64,000 bases of DNA, taken from the NCBI GenBank assembly GCA_002205965.3, contig NADL03000021.1, forward strand, positions 310,001 to 374,000, written 5' to 3'. The position numbers and the translations under genes are program-made. Every line of letters starts with the position of its first letter. The first letter of the stretch is position 1. The stretch is from Kappaphycus alvarezii. Lineage: Eukaryota; Rhodophyta; Florideophyceae; Gigartinales; Solieriaceae. Below, in pieces: positions 54,481 through 64,000 of the stretch. Under the pieces are notes generated by a model. The model did no database searches. It had not been told where the DNA came from and saw only the letters and a program-made list of their open reading frames with translations.

Positions 54481-55688
54481 ATCGAAAGAGTTAGAACATA
54501 TTAATTCCTCGCTTCCAGTCCAAGCGGCTCTTTCTAACCACTTAGGGAGATAAATTGTGCAGCAGAGCAGCTGCAAACGAGCAGTACCGCCAATATGGCT
54601 TGACTGAAGGATCTGGTATCAAACAGATCCAAAAAAGCTTCCTACACAGGAACTGATTTAGCTCTAGAAGAAGGGCATAGTAGCTTCACAGTGTTGATAT
54701 ATGCAGTATCTCTCACAGGGCCTGTTATTTATATTGATACATGCACTGCGTCTGATCAAGCAGCGAAAGAGTACATGACCTTCACTCTACAAGCCCAAGG
54801 TTCGGAATTAGGGAATCATGAATGGCTACATAACTAGATAATGTAGCTAATGAATTGCGATAATCAATAATAACAAAAACAACAACAGTTCTAACATCGG
54901 TAGCCGCAAAATCAACTACAGAAGAATCAATTGCGACAAAATCAAATTCATCTCAAAAGCAGTCCGTGGCTTCAAAAAAGTGTTGGTAACCACGGAAACA
55001 AGTATTACATCAAACACTGGACTAACATGTCAACAGATGTTGAAATATCACATTACCACTTTTTCAGCGTGAAGAATTAGCCTCAATTGCACTATCCAGT
55101 ACTGCACTGGGCACGTGTCAGCCACAGCCTGGAGCAGTTTCTCGATTCACTCATTATTCCGTACTTCGCTTAGTCTATTGACTGAGTTCTCTAATGTACT
55201 TAATAGCCCAATCTGCGTAACCTAATGATTTTTATGATTGGCGAGCTGAAACGGTATTGATCATTACCCATTTTTCGGTTGTCTCCCGTCCATTTGAAAC
55301 TAAGCAACTTTATGGAGTCTGTAAAGCAAACGTAATAGAGCCGCCTAACCGAACTTCCAATGCATTATGCAACATACATAAATGGGTCCTCAAACCCGTC
55401 AACAACGCATGTGTTTCACCCCATACTGTTGATCTGACCACTCACCGCTACTTTCTCCTTGAAAATCCAGTACGTGGGCTTTTCTATAGTTGTAAGAGAG
55501 TTGGATTATGTACCTTAGTTGAAAAAATAGGTCCTCATTCAAGGCAAACACAGCATCGGCGTATATTAGAAAACAAAGGGATAAATATGAAGATTTTTTA
55601 AAGGGGAGTACCTTGATTACATTAAGTTTCGCAAATTCGACTTAATTTTAAAACTATGCAAAACCTTTCTTGGAAAATTTATTTTCAG
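54481..55688. other. No recognised gene
   Basis: AT-rich, with an AAC/CAA-rich tract near 54865-54900. A 114-codon plus-strand frame at 55257-55601 has no motif that I recognise. Confidence 0.4.
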
Positions 55689-58600
55689 TTAAATCTGCGG
55701 CTCGCTTGATGAGCCATTATAATTTGGGGCGCTTTTTGTGCTATTCAGGACATATAGCGCGAAGTTTATCGATATGTATCTCTTGATTCGCTGTAAAGCG
55801 CCAGGAGAAGCGGTCCGTAGCTGATTAACAAAGAAGTCAAAGTGATCATAAAATTTGGGATTGGAGTCAAACCATTTCAAGCTACTTGAATTTAGTCGTT
55901 CAAATACTTTATTGCTGGCCAGCAGATTTCCGTCAACTTATATCCCAATAAGGCCTACTAAAAAGTCACCGGATATCTTAACATACAAATACTGGTCCCC
56001 AAGTGTTGCCTTCATGCACATATATTCTTTCATGGGGTAGTTTATAGTCACACGGAAGCAGTCTCCCACGTCGCACGTGCCATAAGGTGGGCGAAGTAAC
56101 TCTAGTAATTCATCTCCTATTACTTCCAATATTTCGAGGTCACTGCGCTTCGTAAGGATGAAAATTCTTCTTTTTACCTTAAACTTTCTTTTTGTGTTGG
56201 CTTGAATACAATTATGCGAAAATACACGAAAAACTTTTATTACAGCGAAGGGTAGTATCAGCCGAATCGAGAGGATCGCAGCATTGAGGTGTCTTGTACC
56301 ATGAATGGTTTTTCCTTATCTTTATAAACTTGGGAGGTGTATCTTGCTTTCTCTTTTTTATCACTGCTTCAAACGTTCTTGACTGAAAAGTCAAAGAGTT
56401 CACTTAGGATATTGGCACCCTTCGGAACCTCAGATTTGGGAACCAATTTCCAGACCTTGCGCTCTTTGAGTGCACTGACCCAGAGAGCTCTGCTGCTCTG
56501 AAATGACTGTATTTTTCGTGGGTAACTAGGAGGAAACATTCTGGTATTATTGACCCCAATTCGAGATTTTTTTATTGAAATGGCATCAAGTGCGTCCTGA
56601 ATGCATTTCTTTCCATTTCCATAGCTTCATATTTTCGATAATAATGCAAAAATCTCACTTTCTTCGTTCTTAATCTTCCTCACCTTCCAATATAGTTTAC
56701 TGTAGTATTCTGTCGAATTTGTCATCTGAATTACCTTCGTTAGAAAATTCAAGAGCAGCTTCTTCTAATCTTCTTGCTCGGGGTGTATAGGCGTTATGCT
56801 GGGTCGCGTTTTCGGAGAGATTTTCATCTTCGCGACATAGTATGGTATCGATAGGTTCCTTCTCATTGTAGCGCCTCACCTATTCAACGAAAGCAGTCAT
56901 TAGAAAGTCTCCATTGCCCAAAGCCAGTATTTTTCTCGAATATTGCGAGTAATCAACAGCTCAATCCATTTCTACTGCACTCCCTCTGGAAATATGCATT
57001 TCATCTCTAATCGAGTACAGAGTATCAGCCGCCGAAGGAAAATTCTGTTTCAGCGCGCGGTAACTAATATTTTACAGTGCGAAATCTTTCTTATTTACTT
57101 AAAAGCCTCGGTGAGTGCCTTCATGCGAGAGAAGTGCCCTAGAAATTCCTTAGAGACTAGGGGAACACGCGGGACAATTATGAATACTGGAAGGGCTGGA
57201 ACAAGACCTGATGGACCTGCAGTTTTATTTACAGCTTTCAAAATCAATCGAATTTCAAGATCACGTTCTTTGTGGGTCTTCGGTGACTATTTGTTGAACG
57301 CCTTCCCGAGATACGAGTGGTATTTCTCTCCAACGCTAATTTTGTTGTAGCTCTCAAAGCTAGAGGAGTTATCTGATATACTGAATGTCCGAAGCAACGT
57401 TTCCACTCGAAAGATACGAATTATGGCCCCTGGTGCGTTTTCACTGCGTCTGGAAATCCAACACAATTTGAGACCAAAATATTTGTGAAGACATTCAACA
57501 AAGCTGAGGCTGAATCATGGTTGAAAATGCACGCGGCGCTAAATTTTGTGTCTTTTCCAAAGATATGTAATATGGGTTTGTTTTTTATCTTCATGAGGTT
57601 CATAGAAACCGTTCTTTTGAAGACGAAATCTTAAGTTGGAATAGAAACCCTAAGACAATGTGGCGCGACTAACTATTTTTGGAAAATCTCGTACGTTGAT
57701 GTGAATTATTCAGGTCATCGAAAAGTTTCCGGTCAGCTCGCTGCATCACATCATATAGCGTCCCCGAATGAGGGTGGTGGAAGTGCCTATGGATCTTCCA
57801 AAGCTCTTTATTCTTTAAATAAACGCTGACGAACCATTCTACATAGATTTGATTTCCCCTCGCAGAAAGAGGGATTGATCAGCGATCGGACTGAGAGATC
57901 ATGGCAAAGTAGCCGAAGACTAGTATGATTCTAGCCTGAGTGATAGCGTCAAGTCGGAGCAAGAGAGTAACTAATATCAGCAACATCTGCGATAATTGTA
58001 AGGAATAAGTATCTTGAGACGGTAATTTGGATGATTATCTGCCCAATTACTCTGGTTTAGTCCTCTAAAACAATTGAAGATTATATTTTTCCCTTGAGGG
58101 TATCATCAAGGCTTTTCTTAGTAACTTTCAATACGACCCTAATTCAAGTAGGCCGACAAAAGTCCGTTGGGCTTCTGAATCTGCGCATGCGCTCTCGAGT
58201 TCGCAAGAGGTAACTTTGTCCCAATTTCTGACATGATAAATATTTAGTTTGGATCGAAATCTACTTATGGGTCCAAGTCGAATAACATGCTGATTCTTTC
58301 GGAAAACTTTTTGAACTGCAGTAACATGAGGCTCGTGGGAGTTCTTCTTTCTCTCTATTAGTTATAAGCATCTCGCAGCGTTATAATAGTGACCTGGCGT
58401 AGGTGCGAATACCTCATCCCTGTTTGATCAGTCGTGTATTTGTGTTACATGGCTCCTCAGGACAGGTTGTAAGGATTTTATTATTGATTTTTCCTTTGAT
58501 AAAATTACCCACTCCTTTTTGCGTCCACCTAGTGTTGATTCGGGTTTTGCACTGATTCATTTGGTGATTCGGTATCTACGCAGTTCGAACACACAGGTAG
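55689..58600 (-). mobile_element. Ty1/copia relic 3, minus strand
   Basis: Read from high to low coordinates. A protease-end-like VTLLLRLDAI lies near 58000. The integrase zinc box LWKIHRHFHHPHSGTLYDVM is near 57740-57800. The core start MNLMKIKNKPILHIFGKDTK (57550-57603) follows, where relatives have DxxxxDGKPVLH. GPSGLVPALPVFGIVPR is near 57160-57210. RT has LRPPYGTCDVGDCFRVTI (56055-56108), LGDQYLYVK, and VDG in place of the YVDD box near 55945. YDHFDFFVNQLRT is near 55825-55850. Stops are frequent and the catalytic box is lost. The upper boundary is approximate. Confidence 0.75.
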
Positions 58601-61600
58601 TCTTATGGGGTTGAACGAAACGACGGGGAGTGCTCAGATTATTTCTTACTTCTCGAGGTTCCGATTGTATCTCCCTTGCCCTGCAAATTTTGTACCATTT
58701 GCTTATTCTTAGATATATCTCTCCTTTCCGGGAGCATTACCCTCGCTATAGCGAGACGCGATTATTTGTACGTCTATAGGGCCGCTTTTATTTTACCTTA
58801 AGACATTTGGAACGAAATATTGTGCCCCTAAAATCTTCCCAGCATTTTTTTAGACCAGTCGAACCCTACGGTCGCCCTTGGAGAACTCTATTTTTGTGCG
58901 ATTCTCCACGTTCAGAATCTAGGAGTTTACGGAATTTCTTTACTGATTTTATATTGGTTTGGCTAAAGCCGCAGATCCCTTCAAGCCTCCGTGCGTAAAT
59001 TATGTACTACGCAGAGAGTTCAAGTAATTTTTGACTCTGTTCTGGGCATGAGAGATTTGTATTGGCGATTGATCATCTCGACGGCTTGTTGAAATTTCTG
59101 CTTGTACGTCTCGACTTATGTCAAATAGTACCTTTTACGACTTCGGATAGGAAACTGTGCTGATATTGGAGCTTCTCCGCGTTGCCTATTCCGTAATTGC
59201 GTGCTACTTGGGATTATTCCCCGGCAAAGTCCATGCAGCATTCTTATTGCAATATCATGGGCAATTAGATTGTTCCCATTTCCCATAGTTTCAGTAGGCT
59301 GTGTTCATAATGAGTGACCGGCGATATACGGGTGCTGGTGCAGAGGTCCTGTCGTGTAGACGCCCGCTCGATAGGATCTACGCCCGCTCGCTAGGATCTG
59401 CTTGAAATTTGTGATAGCAGCCTCTCTGTCTTCAGTAACTTCATAGAGCCCATGTGCAAGAGTTTGTACTAATCTTTATGACAAATTTGGCTTTAATTGG
59501 CCCCCTAAAGTGTTGAAAAAGCTTCTAAATTACATCCGTATGGAGGGTAGATCATTAAATGCCCTACAGAATAGCTCATCGGGTGGATACAGCTTGCAAC
59601 AACATCTTTCAGCTGTTCACCTGATAAGTCAGGGTCCAAAGATCAGACAAAGACACTGAATCCCTTCTGGGAACTTTCGGGCGAGCTTAGCTCCGATCAG
59701 TTATGGATTTCATATATTAATGGTTATCGCTACCGGCCTATTTCGGCCTTAGATGGAGTAGGTATGTTTAGAACGATCTATTTTTCACGTTAATCAGTAG
59801 TTATGAGAAATGCAGGTTCTCTCTTCGTAGAATGACACAACAGCTTGGGGTCAAACAGGCCAACGGTACTGACGTTATTCCTCTGCATTCCTATGGGTAC
59901 TCAAACGCAAGCCTTGGTATAAGCACGGTTCTTCAACCCTTGAGGTCCACTCAATTACTGGCGGAGGGAACACAGTACTCTGACCCGTGGCAAGGAGCTA
60001 CCTCCAATCCTGGGAGGGATCTGTTTTCTGTACTCTTATACATTCACGTGCCAGCTAAAGGTGTATATAACGCTGTTTGAGATACCACCGGAGCTATTAA
60101 TGATAGTCGTAGCCCAGTAATTACCCTATAGAAGTGTTAGCCCTGGAATTCGCTTTTTCAACAATAACAACAAAATCAATAGCAATCCCAGCGGACTACT
60201 TTTCCAGTAAATAGATCCTTTATTTTCCTGTGAGTCTTGAAAAGCGGTGTAACTGTTACGAATGTATCGATAAGCCACCATGGTTTTCATACAGTTTGTT
60301 TTAAGCAGTGCAGCGATTAGTCGGGAGTCTAAGAAAGGTTGATATTCAATAAAAATTGAATTGAGGAGCAGACGTTGGGTGCAGGTTTACCTGGGAGAAT
60401 ACTTCCCCTGGTACTTACAACAGCCTCGGAAATTCGCGCATCCACGGGCTGCAGCTCACAGGATGTGTAGTCAGTTAGTAATTGCATAGCTGTACCTAGT
60501 GGTGTGCTGGGACGTGACAGCTTCAAACCATTGTCTTTACCAGATTGCGCGCGGTCTTCGACCATAACATAGTTCAGCCCAGACCAGATCTTTCTAAGCG
60601 AGACTGAGTTTTCGGCGAGCTTCAGTAACCTTGAAACCCCTTGAATTCGAGTAGACGTATGAAAAGGAGAAAGTGTCTCGAGAAATCACAAAAACAATAC
60701 GGAACAATGAAATTGAATCTCCACACACTCAAAGTAGAAATGATTGGTGGAAGTAGGATGATATATCTGGCAGATGATATGATAGTACTCTGTGGAGGAG
60801 GAGGACGGTGAAGGTGGAGGACGGGTACGGTAAAGCTGGAGGAGAGGGAAGCTGACAGTGGAAATGAAGTACGCGGATGAGTCAGGCGATCTGCGGGAAG
60901 AATGTGGCTGGTGGGAGATATTTGCAACGGACCCAATTAGTTTTGTTACACTAAGCAGTGTAGATTCATGCCTACCGACGGACCTGGGTTCTCACGTTAG
61001 TCTGCTTCTGGGCACAGAAGCAAAGAGAAGCGAGAGGTTTCACAAAAAGGTCAAGCGATCCCCGGGGGAGCGCAGACTTCATACTCTGGCGGCATGATTG
61101 TATTTATTATTGGCGCCGTCGCCAAAGTGCGTCAGTGCACCTATGAAATTATTCGAAAATAAAGGGCAGTGAAATTACAGGAATCGGACGCTCACTGCAA
61201 GCTATCCAGCATGTAAGCTATCAAAAAACAAACAGTCATACCAACAGATGTCGACTTATCACTTTGGCGGTAACGGCCCACGGTTATTAAACTTGAATCG
61301 GATGTAAAACTCGATTAAATATATGAAGCTAAAAAATGAGGGTTTGATTGTCCTTGTTTTATTTTGTGTATTTCAATCAGCCTTATTTCACTCTTGCCAC
61401 GGCAGGACTTAAGTGTTCAAGCTTTATTCACAATCGTACATCTTCGGAAGGGGAAACATTTGAAAAGACGTCAGAGCGATAGATAATTCCGAAAGTCCAC
61501 AGAATTCTCCTGAGCAATAGACACCGAACATTGACCGGTCGTTACAACCAAAAGATAGATAGAAATATAAAAACTATACCTAACTGGAAACTTCACATAA

Positions 61601-61985
61601 AATTAGACAGAAGAAATTGGATTAAACGCTCCCCCACAAAACCACGTCGGATTAAAATTTAGGGAAATTATTTTACGCCAGGTAAATCTGCTATTCACTC
61701 CGAAGATGAGCTTTTCATCTCATCGGGTTATTCCACTTTTAAAATGGGTATGTTACCGGGAAAATCACGAGACTTTTTCGGAGTATAACGAGCAAGCGTA
61801 CATTAAATTTCAATTTTGCTACATTTCTCCCTATAAATAATCAAATATCTGAGGTAAAGAGAATCCTTTCAAATAAATTTAAATTTATTCTTAATAAGTT
61901 ATTAAGCATAAAACGAAACTCAGTTGGAACTAAATTCTCATACAAAGTATGGCTAAACCTACTCGCCCCTTCCTACTCAATACTT
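58601..61985. other. No recognised gene
   Basis: AT-rich decayed DNA with short frames lacking motifs (for example 58807-58998, 59832-60080 and 60858-61097). A purine-rich patch (GGAGGAGGAGGA and neighbours) lies at about 60795-60850. CGCCCGCTCGATAGGATCTA and CGCCCGCTCGCTAGGATCTG, near 59363 and 59383, form a 20-bp tandem duplication. Some of this is likely gag of copia relic 3, but I cannot show it. Confidence 0.45.
59362..59401. repeat. 20-bp tandem duplication
   Basis: ACGCCCGCTCGATAGGATCT is followed directly by ACGCCCGCTCGCTAGGATCT, with one mismatch. It has no coding context. Confidence 0.8.
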
Positions 61986-62089
61986 TTGGCAATCAACACA
62001 TTTTACAGCCTTAACACAGCCAAAGTGTATAATTCAGAGAAGTATCATAGCATCATTAGTGATTTTCCCAGGAAAAGCAGTTTATTTAC

Positions 62090-62246
62090 TGCACTCATCT
62101 CTATTCTTGGCTGTTGGCACTCAAATGCGCTCGCGATAGTCAAGGAGCTTTCGAGAACCATTGATAGTCGCGAAATCGGACTGTCTTCCATTACGTATGG
62201 CATTTTTATACAGCAATACCCGGCGATAGCTGTAAAATCCTCATAA
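62090..62246 (+). pseudogene. C-terminal scrap of a non-LTR retrotransposon, copy F
   Basis: The plus-strand frame has LGCWHSNALAIVKELSRTID and then FIQQYPAIAVKSS. This follows the pattern of the GGWHPDAYTVLTDVARNV and LTQRYAAAAVMSN boxes of scrap E at the same spacing. Similarity is weaker than among C, D and E. Confidence 0.45.
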
Positions 62247-62262
62247 CTTCTTTACAAGCAGA

Positions 62263-62613
62263 CTACTCATCGCCGTCCTGGTAGAATATTTCGTAATTTA
62301 GTTTCCTGTAGTTATGAATCGTAGATTTTTTTTGAAGCTCAACGTACATGTCGGTTGTTAGGCGCTCAAGAGCAGATCTTGTTCGAACTATAGTTAAACT
62401 CTTGTTGAGGCGGACTAGTCTGAGCCACCTGCTCCAAAGCAGGGTTTCTATAGGAATAGATATAGTTAACTCCTTAGGTGAAATGTATTTCATCAGTAGC
62501 AATTGTAAGCTTTCTACAGCAAAGCGCCTGACGGTATCGTAAATATCGCCTCCGGAGCTGAAAGGTGTCGTGAGGGACACATTTTGACAAAATTTTAGAC
62601 GAATATTGATCAA
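62263..62613 (-). CDS. Unrecognised open frame, 116 codons
   Basis: A minus-strand frame without stops in an AT-rich, stop-dense area. It is basic and Leu-rich (LLWSRWLRLVRLNKSL). I do not recognise a family. It may be a transposon fragment or chance. Confidence 0.25.
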   Translation of the reverse strand: MINIRLKFCQNVSLTTPFSSGGDIYDTVRRFAVESLQLLLMKYISPKELTISIPIETLLWSRWLRLVRLNKSLTIVRTRSALERLTTDMYVELQKKSTIHNYRKLNYEIFYQDGDE

Positions 62614-64000
62614 GATTTGATGAAGTAGTAAAATAGTTTCTATGTTCGTAAATCAGTGGTGAAAAATCTTAGAATGCGGTTTTCCTGTAAGTCTTTAAAC
62701 TGTGCAAATAAGGTCAAACTAGGTTTCAAGAAACTCTAAGGAAAAGCATGGTGACAGCAGTTTTCCTAGTAGCCCCGAATATACGGTTACTAGGGGTCTG
62801 TGATTACTTTGAATCCGGAACCTAGAGTTTTTAGTTGACCAAATATTGTTTCTTGGTGTAAAGTAATTACTATAAAGATTTAAGAGATACAGAATACCAC
62901 GTTACACTGTAAGAAAACTGGTAGAATGCAACACTCTGGTTCTTAGCCGAAATCTCCATTATAGTAAAATAATACCATTCACTTCCTTCATCAATTATGA
63001 ATCGATGCTTAATTGCTCTGATTCTCAGCGATTTTCACCCTTCCGTGTTGGTAGAAGAGGTTTTGAAATAGAACCTACGCGAAGCAATTCTTAGTAGCTG
63101 TGCAATAATTTTTGACTAGAACAGAATTTGACATAAGCCTGTGATTTCAAGTCGAGACAGAAGTTTTTTAATGTCCGATAGACTACTCTTGTTGAGAATA
63201 TTCTCACATTGAAAATATATATCATTTCAAATTGTTCGAAAAGCTTATCAGGACGTACTAGTTTTCTGAAAAATAAATGAGTATTTCAGACTGGACAGAT
63301 TGAATCTTCTTTTCAGCAAGGGTAAAATTTTTCGTATCTCCTAGCGTTATTATCAATAAAATTTCTAGTTTGCTTGTTTTGGTGGATCTTTTGAACGTTT
63401 GTTTTTTCCAAGTGTCTCCTGGAAGTCACGAAAAGAAGAAATCTGTGTCATTCTGTCACTTTAACTGAGAAGCTGTTATTCGTTCTCGACGGAATATTGT
63501 AAAATTTTCTTTCTAAAGCTCAGAGATAGTGTCGATCGGAAGCTAGCTTCATGACTCATCTTGAAGGATTGACCTGTATATTTGACGACAATAAGAGAAC
63601 CGATATTTCTTTCATGGATTATCATCTCAATAGTTGGGAAATTTGCTGAGGGTGCGCAGAAAATCTTCGTGAGCAGTAATATTCCGTCGATTTTAAGAAA
63701 TAGAAGGAGCATCAATTCGAACCGTGTAACTTTTTGTTCCAGGAGCATCCTCCTGAAGCTTCTATTCACGATACACCTAAATTATATCCGATAAAAACGA
63801 TTTAGCAGTTATAAATAGGTTACTTGGATGTAAAATGAGCGCCCCTATCTTGGTTGTTGCGATGATTGACTCTCGATTCCGGACTGAAACCAATCTTCAC
63901 TTGAAGGCTATATACGACGCTTCGATAGCCCTATCTCTGCTGGCATCCCCTTACTTACTCAAAATATGTCGCTTTTACTAATTCAAAAAAACGCTAAATG
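62614..64000. other. AT-rich stretch without recognisable genes
   Basis: A 97-codon minus-strand frame (63476-63769) has no motif. Nothing else is supported. Confidence 0.45.

Noticed and set aside
58601-61985. Gag of copia relic 3
   Set aside because: Expected here by element order, but no zinc knuckle or capsid-like segment could be read in any minus-strand frame.

Overview
This is nuclear DNA from an intron-poor eukaryote. The window holds a small island of ordinary cellular genes embedded in old transposable elements. Evidence for a eukaryote: a prefoldin subunit 4 gene with a GT-AG intron, an SPX-domain gene, an ADO/PCO-type thiol dioxygenase, a TMEM53/DUF829 hydrolase, and Ty1/copia, Ty3/gypsy, non-LTR, PIF/Harbinger and pogo-like elements. 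I cannot fix the lineage from sequence alone; a red alga, another alga or protist, or an early-diverging fungus would all fit.

Layout. 0-3 kb: a GTAC-rich stretch abutting a truncated non-LTR element with RT, zinc knuckle and restriction-like endonuclease, then an inverted second 3' tail. 3.1-9.0 kb: a complete but broken Ty3/gypsy element with two LTRs of about 240 bp and a 5-bp target duplication (minus strand). 9-26 kb: AT-rich relics comprising a second Ty3 relic (10.3-13.6 kb), a copia relic (19.8-22.35 kb), a Harbinger element with convergent transposase and Myb-like ORFs (23.8-25.9 kb), and dispersed C-terminal scraps of the non-LTR family. 26.7-29.7 kb: a copia element with an internal deletion and a 3' LTR. 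29.8-31.9 kb: the better preserved non-LTR copy.

32-44 kb is the gene island: SPX and thiol dioxygenase (+), a hypothetical helical protein (-), an FAD amine oxidase (-), an acidic repeat protein (-), PFDN4 (+, one intron) and TMEM53/DUF829 (-). Its intergenic DNA carries G-rich, CT-rich and TACTGTA/TACAGTA-rich stretches. Several of these conserved genes need single-base changes, often in homopolymers, to read through; this may be base-calling error rather than decay.

46-64 kb returns to relics: a pogo/Tigger-like transposase with inverted repeats (46.5-47.9 kb), a second DDE transposase (48.4-49.6 kb), a third Ty3 relic (50.4-54.15 kb), a minus-strand copia relic (55.7-58.6 kb), further non-LTR scraps and AT-rich DNA in which I recognise nothing. 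I saw no rRNA, convincing tRNA, CRISPR array or bacterial operon.
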